Shown: positions 1 to 11,877, counted from the first letter of the stretch. The stretch is DNA of 64,000 nucleotides from Leptasterias polaris (GCA_037783415.1 JAZGTN010000094.1:3596001-3660000); one strand, 5' to 3'. The notes: generated from the letters alone by a model not told the origin. Translations and numbers: made by a program.

Positions 1-120
1 CTTACTTGGTAACGAGCAACGGAGAGCTGTTGATAGTATAAAACATTGTGAGAAACGACTCCCTCTGAAGTAACGTAGTTTTTGAGAAAGAGGTAATTTC
101 TCACTAAAATAATAAAAGAC
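1..120. repeat. Dispersed repeat fragment
   Basis: The stretch with 'gagctgttgatag', 'aacattgtgagaaacg' and 'gagaaagagg' resembles 34763-34865 and 26525-26600, where the same phrases recur in the same order. It is cut by the left edge. Confidence 0.6.
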
Positions 121-125
121 TTCAG

Positions 126-281
126 GCCTGGGGTCGATTTCACAAAGCACTAAGATTCAGTCTTAAGATGAGTTATCAGTATTACCATAGTGATTTGTAT
201 TGTGACATCACTCTTTGCTAAGCAACTACGATGGATTTGCACTTAAGATCAATCTTAACTCTTTGTGAAATCGAGCCCTGA
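126..281. mobile_element. Short foldback MITE (156 bp)
   Basis: Ends are inverted copies: CCTGGGGTCGATTTCACAAAG at the left and CTTTGTGAAATCGAGCCCTG at the right, with 'cttaag'-rich subterminal repeats. A relative of the same design is at 3526-3674. Confidence 0.7.
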
Positions 282-790
282 AGCCTTTTTTAAGGCATCT
301 GAAAGCACACAAATTTGTGCAACAAGAAAAAGTCAACTAAATCATGGTTCCCCTGCAAGGGTTGTGAGATCTTATCAATGCCGAACCGCAGAGCTCACAG
401 TGGGTAGTGTAAACAAACTCGGGACAGTGTGGTCGGATAAATCTGACCAGGAAAGAAAATAAATAACAACAGATCCCGACAAGACAACCCCAAACAGGAC
501 AAACTTCCCAGAAACAACCCAGGAATAGATTTGATAAGGTGCCTAATTTTGGAGGAAATGATTGAAGAAGCCGAAGGGATTCTACCTAAACTCAAATCGG
601 TTGATTTTGGAGGATTGAGGCTGTAGGCACCGTACATGTACATAAACTCATATTGGTTGATTTTGGAGGGGTGGGGCAGGAGGCACCCTATAAGAAAATT
701 GTGTTGGAGGTTGTGCTGGTCCAAGAAAAACATACGACTAATGGAATTATCTCCTATCAAGTTAACCACAAGGGAAACTGACTGCCAACA

Positions 791-885
791 TAGGGCTACA
801 TAGCTCATTTGCTAGAGCGCCGGCACGTTTTACCAAAGGTCACTGGTTCAAATCCCGCTCTAATCAATTTCTACTTGTTGAAACC
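791..885 (+). repeat. tRNA-derived SINE head
   Basis: Box A-like 'tagctcatttgctagagcg' and box B-like GGTTCAAATCC lie at tRNA spacing, but no matching acceptor stem is present. Same family as the copies at 29500, 35035, 35220 and 38990, which share the 'ctctagtcaattt' end. Confidence 0.7.
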
Positions 886-925
886 CCACATTCAAAGTTC
901 ACCTCACACAAAATTGTTTACTCAC

Positions 926-1093
926 AAATAAATAAATGTTGATCCTCGTGATCTGCTTGGCTTTTCCAAGAGCGAAAACGAAGAAGAGCATAATGCACAC
1001 TAGCAATCCGCTGAATACGACGATCCCAAATAAGATGGTCGTGACATTCACTCCGGAGAAGATGCAGATTATAAAGGCGATGAGTGACCAACC
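926..1093 (-). CDS. MARVEL-like gene, exon 2 (helices 1 and 2)
   Basis: 56 codons, phase 0, between acceptor TTTTGTCCGCAG|GGTTGG and donor TTATTT|GTGAGT. Encodes WSLIAFIICIFSGVN, an NVT sequon, FGIVVFSGLLVCIMLFFVFA and KAKQITRINIYLF. Confidence 0.75.
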
Positions 1094-1676
1094 CTGCGGA
1101 CAAAAAATAAAGACCAGAATAATACGGAATATTTCCTAAAAAACTATAGCATTTCAAGCAAAACTATTTCAAGGGAGGTTTTCCACACCATGACCATCTT
1201 TATACCATGTGCAAATCTGTGAACATTTTATCTTCAATCTTACCCATGGTGAACACAACCTTTAAATAAAAAACAAACAAAAGAAAAACAGGACTTCAAA
1301 GCTGCTTACTTACACTATTTGAAATGCAATACTGCATCAGGTTTTTGAAAATGACAACTTCTGCAATGGCTTTGAAGTTTTCATTGGCACACAAACAGGG
1401 TGTCAAAAAGGCATTCACAAAAAATCAGAAGCTGAGGATTGAGTTGAGGGTAAGTGGGGGGGGGGAGGTAATTAGGACAAGTTTTATAGTTGCTGTTTTT
1501 TTAAACATGACATAAACTTACAATTTTCTTGGCCATCACTATGCCATTGATGGATTTGACATAGCTCATTTCCATTCCGCATTTGCGATCACCGGTTTCA
1601 GTTCCACCGCTACCCCCTCCAACTTCCTGCGCATTCATATCGGCCATGGTGAAGAAACAAAACGGCTTCAGATGAC
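926..1676 (-). CDS. MARVEL/CMTM-like tetraspan membrane protein, 5' part only
   Basis: Two coding exons are visible, 1647-1522 and 1093-926; the gene continues beyond the left edge. Joined, they give 98 residues. A Gly-rich hydrophilic N-terminus precedes SYVKSINGIVMAKKI, the conserved entry into helix 1 of CMTM/plasmolipin-type MARVEL proteins. Two hydrophobic helices follow (about residues 44-64 and 66-85), then the basic GKAKQITRIN loop. MARVEL proteins are four-helix membrane proteins of trafficking and membrane apposition. The missing part should hold helices 3 and 4. The splice join places few residues before helix 1, so a small extra exon between the two cannot be ruled out. Exact subfamily is not determined. 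Confidence 0.75.
1128..1252 (+). repeat. Direct repeat, copy 1 (partner 2985-3108)
   Basis: About 115 bp (from 'ttcctaaaaaactatag' to 'ttcaatcttacc') recur at 2985-3108 with small indels. Copy 1 lies in the intron of the MARVEL-like gene, copy 2 upstream of it. Confidence 0.85.
1522..1676 (-). CDS. MARVEL-like gene, exon with start codon
   Basis: The ATG at 1647 lies in a good Kozak context (ACCATGG); 42 codons run to the donor AAAATT|GTAAGT. About 29 nt of 5' leader precede it back to an acceptor, CTTTCATAG|GTCATC, so a non-coding exon probably lies further right. The nearby hAT-like element and duplicated segment would then fall in that upstream intron. Confidence 0.75.
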
Positions 1677-1809
1677 CTATGAAAGAATAAAAGTAGCGAT
1701 GAAAGTGAAATTCAAAGTAAGTTTGTATGTTTTAAAGACAATGTACAACATTGGCAATTGTCAAAGACCAGTATCCACACTTGATGTGAACCAACAATAT
1801 ACATGTACA

Positions 1810-2831
1810 TAAGGGTGAACGATATGACGATATTATCGTCGCGATGCGATATTGAAACAATATCGACAATATCGAAATATCGCGATATTCGCGATATTAT
1901 ATAAAATAGACGATATGGTTTTAAAGAAAGTTTATCAAAGTTGATCACGCTTTTTCCGTTCAAAGGGTTCCAATTTTTGTAGGCCATTCAATAATTTGGA
2001 CGGCGACCAGGCCTTAATATTTGTAAACGCTAGTTTTTTTTTATGTAAATGCCGCAAAATCAGACTTAGTTGAATGAATTGGGGCTTTCGAATTGTATAT
2101 CGAAGGAAACCGGTCCCATTGTGTACGTCTTCCCATCTAGCCATGGATGTCTTTCTTCGTGGCATCGCCGAACATGATCGGCACAGGCTGATTGGCTGAT
2201 TGGCTGATTGGCTGATTTCTGACTGGCCACTTTCCGATTGGCCGAAATTCACTAGATTGGCGTGAATAATTATGACGTCATGCTTCTCACAGCGCTGCCA
2301 TTCAATAGTATTTATCACCTCGATCCCGCGGATGTGCTTGCTCCTAACTTAGTAAACTTTATAGTAAGGGGGTGAAGGAAGGGCGTGTAGCCGTGGGAGC
2401 GAAAAGGCGAGGGAAATTCCCTTGATGAGAAATCACTGCGTGGTCGGGAAACGTCGGGAGAACGTTTCTACATAATACGCACATGTACGGGATCGGAATA
2501 AACGTCGAGGCACCAGCTTTTAGAGAGCGCAAAGTTCAATGGTTGAGGTAAAACCATGAATTAATTGTGTCGGAGCCAGTTATAAAAACCACATAAAAAT
2601 GTAAGACGTTTTGTTTTCATGGAATATGGATATTAAATTCAGTGATTTTTTCTCAGCGGTTTATCCATACAGTCATGTCTTGTTTGTTTACATTCTATTG
2701 CTCATGTCCTCCCTGCGGTAAAATCGTTTTTCCGTGTTCGAAAATTGTTCACAATAATGTATATCGACATATCGGCGATATTAACCCGACGATATATCGC
2801 CAGTCAAAATTTACGATATCGTCCAGGTCTA
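1810..2831. mobile_element. hAT-like non-autonomous element rich in CGATAT
   Basis: Flanked by the 8-bp direct repeat CATGTACA (1802-1809 and 2832-2839), the hAT target-duplication size. Ends are imperfect inverted repeats (TAAGGGTGAACGATAT against TAGACCTGGACGATAT), followed inward by clusters of CGATAT-type motifs at 1820-1915 and 2760-2825. No transposase is recognisable inside. The motif acatgtacat is common in this genome, so the duplication could be chance. Confidence 0.55.
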
Positions 2832-2984
2832 CATGTACATGAAATAACAGACCTGTGAAAGTTTAAGCTAAGTCGGTCTTCCGAGTCATGAGAAAACAGT
2901 GAAAAGCCTCATTATATGTTTTCAGTGTTTTCACACATCGGATTTTATCACCTGTGATATAAAGACTAATTGTTTTACTAATTT

Positions 2985-3108
2985 CCCTAAAAACTATAGC
3001 ATTTCAAGCAAAACTATTTCAAGGGAAGTTTTCCACCATGACCATCTTTATACCATGTAAGTTATATGCAAATCTGTGAACATTTATTTTTTCAATCTTA
3101 CCAATGTT
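2985..3108 (+). repeat. Direct repeat, copy 2 (partner 1128-1252)
   Basis: Same orientation as copy 1; a short insertion ('aagttatat') distinguishes it. Confidence 0.85.
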
Positions 3109-3525
3109 TTACATACCCTTTAAGTCAGTATTGTACTCATGATCATCTTCTAAGCCCCAAAATGGTGTTTTTTAGAAACAAAATCATGCAACGGTCGGTA
3201 CATTTGATCTGGATGGTGACCTATTCTATGGGTTTGCACAATCTGAACATTGCGCATATTTTTGTCAATCTGTAGACTCGGTATGAGCAAAATTGTGTGC
3301 AATGTGCAGATTGTGCACATCCGTAGAATGCGCTGCCGCTTAACATCCAGATCCCAATGCATCAGAGAGGCACAGTGTCCTATTTGGCCCCATAATTATT
3401 CAGAGAAATCATGAATGTACCAACCGTTGCACGATTGATTTTTGGTCCTGTATTAAAAAAACCCCAACAAATTAAAATTGATGGAACTCACAGAAGATGA
3501 ACGAAAGAACTTAAGAAGATAAATG

Positions 3526-3674
3526 CCTGAAGCCAATTTCACAAATAGCTAAGAGCGATCTTAAGCTGTGTATCACTCTTAATTGCTGAGCAAAGTGTGA
3601 CATAACAATACAAATCACTATGGCAATATTCAAGATGAAGATGAATCTTCGTGCTTTGTGAAACCGAGCCCTGG
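3526..3674. mobile_element. Short foldback MITE (149 bp)
   Basis: Inverted ends CCTGAAGCCAATTTCACAAA and TTTGTGAAACCGAGCCCTGG. Related to 126-281. Confidence 0.7.
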
Positions 3675-3985
3675 TATTTCGTCCTTCCGATGGGACGTAA
3701 AAGCCGTTGGTCCCGTGTGTTGTGTAATGCACGTAAAAGAACCCAGTGCACTTATCGTAAAGAGAAGGGGTTCGCCCCGGTGTTCCTGGTCTGATTGGCT
3801 GCATATTGCGCCACAGCACCTTGTAAACCATTACATTGTGCTATGTAAAGGAATAGGTCTCATACTTCAACACGTAACCCCACATACCTTGTAGGAAAAA
3901 TACTGAGCGCTTTGAGACACCCATCGGGAGTATAAAGCGCTGTATAAGAACTGCGTATTATTATTATTTATTATTATTTCATCTT
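3675..3985 (+). repeat. SINE body with L2/CR1-like tail, plus-strand copy
   Basis: Matches the minus-strand copy at 29866-30280: 'cccgtgtgttgtgtaatgca', 'ggttcgccccggtgttcctgg' and the tail 'gtataaagcgctgtataag' before (ATT)n. The tRNA-like head is missing, so the copy is 5'-truncated, right after the MITE end at 3674. Confidence 0.8.
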
Positions 3986-4429
3986 TGATATAATGAGAAG
4001 CCATTATGCAATTTTCCAGCTATATTATTTTGTAATGCATTTTTTGTCATTTGGGTTTGGGCAATTTTTTGAAAGGCGATGTGTGGAACTAACATAGTGA
4101 TTGTAAATTGGCGGAACACAGTCTGCACATGTCTGCGGCACTAGAGAAAAAAAAACCCCAGAGCCTACCACCACCTTCTGGTCGTTTAAAAAAATAAATA
4201 AATACATATATCAATATACACCTGAGGATGAAACAAAATGTAAAATAAATAGTTTTCATTAGGGGACTGATTTAAAAACAATGTATTTTTTGTAAAATCC
4301 TAAAATTGGGAGGAAAACAAAAATCAAGCTTTTTTCCACTCTCTAGTCACTTTCGTTACAGTCAACTAACGCATAGGTCACGTTACAGTCAACTAACGCA
4401 TAGGTCAAACATTTTTTGTTATTCGTTTA

Positions 4430-6700
4430 GACATTTATTTTGCGGTGTTGTTTCTTGTTTTGGATACTTATTACTTATGCTGTTATAGTAGTAGGCCTGC
4501 AGCATAACGTAGTCTTTCTTTTTTGGGGGGCATCGTTATGTATATATGGTCGTTATGTACAGAGACGTCGCCACCCCGCGGTTGTTTGTGAAGGAGAGAC
4601 GGCACGTCCATGCAGAAACGTACATGGAAGCTGTGCCTGTGCCGTCCATGAACATGATGAACGGGTCGGATAATGTCAAAATGATGCCGTTTGGTGAAAC
4701 AATTGAGCAGGACGGTGACCAGCTTGGATTCCGCTGGAATACGTCAACACGTTCTGCTAAAAAACGAGCTAAGTTGAAATAATGTTCTGGTTTTGACGCC
4801 ACCATTGGCCACTTTGTTTTCACTTGGAGGCGTTCTTCATAGAGAGGGTGGTATGGTTTGAATACCAAAAATACTTTATAGTTACTACACTTCATACAGT
4901 ATTAGTAAAAGCTGAGTGAGTGAAATTTTAATTTTGATGGCATGCAAACTATAACGTGTTTGGCTGTTGGGTTGCCTTGGGTTGAACTCAAACCAAAAAA
5001 CCAAAATACCACTATCAAGCCCGCTTTTTAAACTGTTTGCCGTTTTAAATTTTCATTCTATTTACGTGGTCCTTTTTTATTTTTAAATACGTGGACATAT
5101 TTATGGGTTTTTTAATTTGTCGCAATTTTTCATGATCATGGGCCATGGCATGATTTCGTTAAAGCTGTATGCAGTGAAGAGTTGAGTTATAATAAACGCG
5201 AATGAGTAGGTCAAGGTACCTACTTTTTAAGATGTTTTAAGACGAGTTGTGTTGCCCTGCTAACATCATAAACATGGGTCAACTTACATGTACATTAATG
5301 ACTTAAGTAGGGAGTTTTACAAATTTAAGTCGGGTGTATGTTTACTTGTGTGGATGTGTTGACGTCCATATGTATTGATTTTTCGTTTGGTTTTTTGTAT
5401 GCTGGTTCAAATTAAACATTTTGGATGGGACAATAGAATATGTTCTGTGGTTGATTTTGAGGTTCATAATCCAGAGTGATTTATTTGAAATGTTACCTTA
5501 ACATTTGTTAACTGCTTTTGGGAAGTGACGTATGAAATTGGCTTTAAACACGAAAGAAGTAATAATTACTCATGTCTCGTTAGTTTGATCCCCCATTGTA
5601 CATTGAAAGCGAGATTTGCGCTTGAAAATACCCCAAAACTCCCATCATTTCTGCGTTCTGTATAAATAAATTGTAGAACTGAGTTGTTTATTTGTGAACA
5701 AATCCATGTTCTGGGTCATTGCCAAGTTCTGCTTATACCCTTGATGGAATAATTATAGTTTTCACATGGAAGAACAATCTTCGTTTATTGTCAAACTTGC
5801 ATGTAAAGTCACATGTCTGTACTAGTATTAAGATCCCATTGGGCTTGTTGGTAGCTAAGCGGTTAGAAAAGGATCGTTTTCAAAATTCAAGCTTACGTTT
5901 AAATAAGTCCAACGGCAAGTTTATTGATCTGAAGCTGAAGTTTTTTAATGATAGATAGTATGTGTTTTATTACTATTTTAGTTGCATTAGTGTCGACTTC
6001 AGCCCTGTTCACCTAGCAACCTTCAATTGAATCAATTTGTTTTGACATTTATTTTGAGTTCTAATTTCCATGATATTTACCAATGTAGCACAGGAATTTA
6101 TAAGGCTAACAATAATGTGGCTCATACTTAACTTGAAAAAGTGGGTGCTGTCATGAGCTACATCGGTACATTCTTTTTGAAATTGATCGGCACATTTTAA
6201 CGCTCATTTATTTTATTTCTCCCTGTCATGATCTGTGAACAAGTAACATGGCGTCATACTGATCTGTTGCTGTGGAGCGAGTCTGGTCAACCCCGTTCCA
6301 GTGCCTCGGAGTATATGATGATGTGCGATGTCAATATCCTTTGTTTTAATGTGGTTTATGTTAGTAACAAGCCCTTGTTATATTGTATGGAAAGTCAGAT
6401 GAGTGAGTTGGGTTTCCAGGGAGTGAGCAAGGCTTAACGCTGACATTACGTGTATTTTGGGTATAAACTGCTGGAATTCGTCCAATCAAACCTAGACAAA
6501 AAATTACGAAAGCCATGAGGTGAGCTAGTTTTGTTTGAGAAACCTTTCCTACTTGACATGCGTTTTTCTGCTCTTTATCTACCTCAGTTAGATCATGTCT
6601 GGTAACACTTGGGTGGGCCTCAGTCATTTCGCGCAAATGGTTATGCCTGGCCTAACTGGGGATGCAAATGGATGTTGCAAAACTAAGTAAAAGTCTAATG
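4430..6700. other. No gene or repeat recognised
   Basis: AT-rich DNA. A 78-codon frame at 4546-4782 (plus) has no recognisable domain. If the Ngaro reading is right, this lies inside the element's 5' part. Confidence 0.4.
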
Positions 6701-6719
6701 TGGGCCTTCAATTTATTTG

Positions 6720-7300
6720 ATAGGGTTCAAAGTTTTTCTCCAATGTGAGTGCATTACTAATATTTATTTGGCTCAGAAATATTTTCTTCGGTGGTTGCCT
6801 ATATTGATTGGGCGAGGTTAAATCCTCCAGTGTGAGTCTTTTGTATTTTGCCGCTTCGAGAATAATTTTCGGCAGAGTGTTTCTTTATTTTTATTTTGTA
6901 GGCTCGAGAAAATTTTTCTCAAGTGTGGGCCTTGAATTTTTATGCATTGGGCTCAGGGTTCATTCCTCCAGTGTGAGTCCTTTATTGTTTTGTGTGGCTC
7001 GAGAATATTGTTTTCTCCATTGTGGGCCTATTTTGGGCTTGAGGTTTATTCCTCCAGTGTAAGTCCTTTATTTTTAATGAGTGGCTCGAGAATATTTATT
7101 TCTCCATTGTGGGCCTATTTGGGCTTGAGGTTTATTCCTCCAGTGTAAGTCCTTTATTTTTCAGTGGCTCGAGAATATTGTTTTCTCCATTGTGGGCCTA
7201 TTTGGGCTTGAGGTTTATTCCTCCAGTGTAAATCCTTTATTTTTAATGAGTGGCGCGAGAATATTGTTTTCTCCATTGTGGGCCTGTTTAAGCTTGAGTT
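6720..7300 (+). repeat. Minisatellite related to 12738-13465 (A1-like)
   Basis: About 72-bp units alternate 'ggctcgagaatattg...ctccattgtgggcc' with 'gaggtttattcctccagtgt'. The same two half-units make up the 12.7-13.5 kb array. It is followed by an (A/T)n-(AAT)n tract at 7300-7412. Confidence 0.85.
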
Positions 7301-7363
7301 AAAAAAATAAAATAAAATAATAATAGGCCCCTAATAATAAAATTAAAATAAAATAAAAAATAA

Positions 7364-7412
<49 letters not shown>
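7300..7412. repeat. AAT-rich microsatellite
   Basis: AAAAT and AAT repeats, with a pure (AAT)n run at the right end. Confidence 0.95.
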
Positions 7413-7414
<2 letters not shown>

Positions 7415-7509
7415 TAGACATTAGGTGTTTGTGAACAAACACAAAGCTGTTTCGTGTATTATTGTTTCGCTTAAAGGTTTTATAACTGAAAAGAAAATGA
7501 AAATCAGGT

Positions 7510-8035
7510 GTTTATAGTTCTTGAGATATGGTCCCAATTCCGGTTGACCCATAGGTAAAGGTCAGAATGGGGTCACGGTTACCCAAGGATAATCTCCAAT
7601 GCCCAATGAGTCTATAACTGAAAAAGGTTTGAAAAACGGTTGTGTAGTTCCTGAGATATGGTCCCACTTCCGGTTGACCCGGAAGTAAAGGTGAACATGG
7701 GATCACGGTTAGCCCAGGCTAATCTCCCATGCCCAATGGTTCTATAACTGAAAACAGTTTGAAAAACGGTTGTGTAGTTCTTGAGATAGGTCTAACTTCT
7801 GGTTGACCCGGAAGCAAAGGTCAACATGAGGTCACGGTAACCCAAGGCTAATCTTCAATGCCCAAGGAGTCTATAACTGAAAAAAGTTTGAAAAATGGTT
7901 GTGTAGTTCTTTAGATTTGGTCCCACTTCCGGTTGACCTGGAAGTAAAGGTCAACATGGGGTCACGGTTACCCAAGGCTAATCTCCAATGCCCAATGCCC
8001 GAGGAGTCTATAACTGAAAAAAGTTTGGAAATGGG
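7510..8035 (+). repeat. About 122-bp tandem repeat, 4 copies
   Basis: Each unit runs 'ttgagatatggtccca', 'cggttgacccggaagtaaag', 'ggtcacggttaccc', 'gtctataactgaaaaa'. The last copy is degenerate. A lone related phrase ('tttgagatatggtgctt') recurs at 10600. Confidence 0.9.
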
Positions 8036-8119
8036 CTAATTAATTAAGAATAAAAAAAAAATTACATTGAGAGTTAAGTTTATGTAACTCTTTCATACTT
8101 TTACGCTTAGGATATTAGG

Positions 8120-9255
8120 TCACATGCATGGTTGTGTAAATAGTTTTTTTTACTTCAAATTTTGTTTATGAAACTGCTGTTACATGGGTCACCAACTGTT
8201 TCAGAAACGGTATGTTGACAAAAAATTACCGTGAATGCTCAGGCTTATACGTAAGCCTGTGACGGTTACACGGTTAAGTGACAGATGTTACGGTTAAACG
8301 TTCACATTTGTACGGTTCGGATAAACGTTGAAAAATTCACTTAAAAAGTGCCGTGTTATGCTGACCATAATAACTGCGATCACGATTTTCACAGCACAAT
8401 ATCCCATAAAACACACACACATAATATCATTTCCAATTTACAGACTCGTAGTCTTTGTTATTTCAATACAACTGTGCGTGCAGCAATTTGTGAGAAACAT
8501 TCAACGCTAGGGGGCGTTCCACAACAATTCGATTGCGCAACATGCTCGCTTTTGCAGGTGCGCAAAGTCAAAATTCTGCAATAAAGAAGGAATTAGACAC
8601 AATGTTTTTGATCACATGCTGGTTGTGTAAACAGTTTTTTTTACATGAAATGTTGTTTATGAAACTGCTGTTACACGGGTCATTAACTGTTTCAGAATTA
8701 CGGTTACACGTTTAAAAAAAAATAACCGTGAATGCGCAGGCTTATACGTAAGCCTGTGACGGTTACACGGTTAAGTGACGAATCTTACGGTTAAACGTTC
8801 ACATTTGTACGGTTCGGATAAACGTTGAAAATTTCACTTGAAAAGTGCTGCGAAGTGCTGCGAAATGCTGACCATAATAATTATTGCCACACCTATACCG
8901 TTTCCAATTTACAGGCTTAATTCTTCGTTATTTCATCACTTTGCGTGCGGCATTAGTTGAAAGAAACATTGAACGCTAGAGGGCGTTCCAAAACAAATCG
9001 ATTGCACGGTTACCCGGTTAACCAAACGATAATCTTGTTAATCGTTCAAATGTTAACGATTGGGATCAGCGTAAACAAATTCACTTGAGAAGTGCTGCGA
9101 AAATTGTGACTATTTAGTGTCAGAAAACGGTTACACGTTTAAAAAAAATATATGAGTGTGCGGGCTTATACGTAAGCCTGTGACAGTTACACGGTTAAGT
9201 GACAGATCATCCGGTTAATCGTTTACATTTGTACGGTTCGGATAATAGTTGAAGA
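8120..9255 (+). repeat. About 490-bp tandem repeat, two copies plus a partial
   Basis: The block 'tttatgaaactgctgttaca', 'aggcttatacgtaagcctgt', 'ggttacacggttaagtgac', 'tgtacggttcggataa' starts near 8150, 8640 and (partial) 9110. It has palindromic CTTATACGTAAG cores and many CGGTTA motifs. Confidence 0.8.
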
Positions 9256-9296
9256 GTGTTTTGTTAGTATAATATAGTCCCTAGGAAAAAAAAACG

Positions 9297-9552
9297 CAGG
9301 GCCCAAATTTATGGCCAGCTTAATGCTGAATTCTGCGCTTAGGGGTCACCATTCTCTGCTTAACGAGCAAGCAGCACAGAATTTCTGCACTAGCTGTGTA
9401 AGCGTAGAATGCCTAATGTTAACTACGCAAGCACACAAAATGCCATGCTAACCCGTGTAATACGCTTGACATAAGCACAGAATAACCTGCTTCGTCAGTA
9501 ATTAGCGCCGATCCTAAGCTTACGGTAAGCAGAGCCATAAAATTGGGCCCTG
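9297..9552. mobile_element. GGGCCCAATTTCATGG-family foldback MITE, copy A
   Basis: Inverted ends AGGGCCCAAATTTATGG and CCATAAAATTGGGCCCT surround a palindromic interior with 'gctagctgtgtaagcg'-like motifs. Same family as copies at 23968, 30767 and 36715. Confidence 0.85.
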
Positions 9553-10870
9553 ATGTAATTAGATTGATTAAAAAACAAATTATTGTAAATATTGGTTGTT
9601 TCAGAAACTGTTTACCTTGTTTGCAGTTTTCTATAATATAAAACACTATTGTTGTGTCTTTGTAACGATTAGTATGTTCTTGCTGGGCTATTGTTAATTT
9701 TTGTTCTTCACCCCCAAATCTAGCACTGACCGTTTAGCAAGGTAATTTCTCTGTTGTACACCTTTCCTCAATCAGCTCTTTTTATTATTTATTGCAACCG
9801 CCATCAAGTTTTGTAACTGATTCATCGCGGTTTACTGAAGTCATTCCTTTGCACAAGAAACTTTAAACATATCGTTTTCCAGCGAACGAGACCCAAGCGC
9901 AGACAAGTTTGCCAGGCAAGAAAAATCGCCAGAACGCGGCGCTCTATTCTTTACGTCCACGCAGAAAATTATCTGAATAACTATCTGATTACACGACTGC
10001 GCTGATAGCAAGACAAATTCCTTTCGATTTTTGTGAATGAACGTTGATTTGTGTCAGTCGGCGACAGGAATGATGACTCTATGTATATTCTACATAAACG
10101 TCAGCAACACAGGTCATAAATGGGTTTAGGACTTGAACGAATCTAGGAAACCCTAGAAAGATTGAGGGCGCTATACGAGTTTAACGGTGCGGTTTTTTTT
10201 ACTTTAAAAAACAGAAAGAAAATTTACTCTGTCGTTAATAAACACATATCAAATTCAAGTCAGAGTACCCATGGCGTTCAATTTGCCTGAGAATTTTGGG
10301 GTTTTTTTCTACTGACAATGTTTTAATACGTTTTGATGCTTTTAAACTGATTGTCTATAAAACCTTTCTTGTTTTCAGAAATATTTGTGTAATCTACGAC
10401 GTTAAATTTGAGCTTAATTGAAAAACTATGTTTCTAGAAGTCGGATTTGTTTTCACTATCTCCATTTGTTTTGTACACGGGCGAAAATGCGCAATAAATG
10501 ACGTCATTGTGACGTCGTCCGTAATTGTAGGCCTAAAAGCACATCTACTGCATCACAGAAATCTAAAACTGAAAAAAGTTTAACGATCGGTGGTATACTT
10601 TTTGAGATATGGTGCTTACAAGGTTGGCTAATTAAATATTCACCTCGCTGTAATTAGCTAATTAATTAAGAATGTTTACATTTATTACATTTTGAGTTAA
10701 GTTTATGCACTAAGCTTCAATTTCATATATGATCTAACTCTTTCATATTTACGCTTTAGGATATTAAGAATAAAGAAAAAACCTGTACAAATGCTATGGG
10801 ATTTAGGTCAGAAACAAAGAATAATAATAATAATAATAATAAAAATAATAAAAATCTCGACGAAAACAAT

Positions 10871-10901
10871 AGCTGTTCCGACAGCTAGGTCGGAACAGCT
10901 A
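10871..10901. other. Perfect hairpin before the recombinase frame
   Basis: AGCTGTTCCGAC ... GTCGGAACAGCT, a 12-bp stem with a short loop, just upstream of the first readable recombinase codons. Function unknown. Confidence 0.7.
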
Positions 10902-10929
10902 ATAATCAGTGTGGCCCACCACAATTTAT

Positions 10930-11269
10930 CCGTCTAGCGTCGTATCGTGACAAGTCAATTTGCCCCGTGCAAGCTTTATTAGATTTCATTGCAGTTCGTC
11001 CAGACATTGCTGGCCCAGTGTTTTGCCACTTTGATGGCCGCCCCCTTACTCAGTACCAATTCAATGCAGTGTTGCGCAAGGCGGTGGACTTGGCGGGTTT
11101 CTCGGGGTTGCATATTCGCGGTCATTCATTCATTTCGGATAGGCGCAGCTTCTACACCGCGGCCAGTTTGGGTAGCTCTCAAAGTGAAATACGCCAGATG
11201 GGTCGATGGCGTTCAGATACTTTTCTAAGCTACATCAGACCGATCCCGGTATCTGCACTTAATAAATAA
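10930..11269 (+). pseudogene. Tyrosine recombinase, C-terminal part (Ngaro/DIRS type)
   Basis: Readable as RDKSICPVQALLDF, PVFCHFDGRPLTQYQF, RKAVDLAGFSGLHIRGHSF, then after a slip in a duplicated 'cattcattcattt' the HSFRIGAAS frame, then SEIRQMGRWRSDTFLSYIR. HxxR, the GRWxS box and the catalytic Tyr of retroelement YRs are all present, but two compensating frameshifts around 11130-11160 interrupt the HxxR region. The N-terminal part is not found upstream. Such recombinases integrate a circular DNA copy instead of using a DDE integrase. Confidence 0.8.
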
Positions 11270-11317
11270 GTCGCTGTCCAATTCGTATACAGTGGGTCTT
11301 TATTCTTTATCTCCTGT

Positions 11318-11800
11318 TTTTAGGTTCCATATGGATCATAGGCGATTCAATTATTCGTAGGGCGGAACCTGGAAAGGGAAAGGCGGGGCTGGTCTTGCGC
11401 AATTTCAAGGTTTATGGTCTGACTTGGTTAAGCCAGATTTAATTATTCTTCATCTCGGCACTAATGACCTCATTTCATTGGATGAATATGCCATGTGTCA
11501 GCAAATTGCGGTGCTCATTAGTGATTTCAGTGCTGCTTATCCACAGATCGCCTTGGTGTGGTCTGAAATTCTGCCGGGCGTTTTTTATTTTTGGTGCTCG
11601 GTCTCAACCTGCTTTGGAACGAAAGCGCCGAACCATCAATCGCTGGGCGAAAGCACAGTGCGCGGCAAATCACGCTCATTACTTGCAGCACCCGCAATTT
11701 GTGGGGTCAGATATTTCCCTGTACCAATATGATGGTGTGCATCTATCCAACCGCGGGAACCGGCTTTTTGTTTACAATTTGCGCCTGCCTTTGTGGGGCA
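11318..11800 (+). pseudogene. SGNH hydrolase-like domain of the YR retroelement
   Basis: WIIGDSIIRRA (block I Ser), PDLIILHLGTND (block III Asn) and YQYDGVHLSNRG (block V Asp/His) give the SGNH triad. A frameshift near 11587 divides the domain and the first part is interrupted near 11400. It lies directly after the recombinase. SGNH frames are a known extra in some Ngaro elements; the substrate is unknown. Confidence 0.75.
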
Positions 11801-11877
11801 GTAATATCTTGTTTCTAAAGGGATTTTCATGGTTGTGTGGTTGCTGTCTTTCCTTAGTGGGCGCGCTTGGCGCGTGT

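Noticed and set aside
4546..4782. 78-codon plus-strand frame
   Set aside because: Looks moderately protein-like (acidic/basic tail KKRAKLK) but no homology is recognised and no splice or promoter context supports it; could be a retroelement remnant.
9419..9646. 75-codon minus-strand frame and similar ones in other GGGCCC MITEs
   Set aside because: Chance frames in palindromic MITE DNA; similar frames recur wherever the MITE does.
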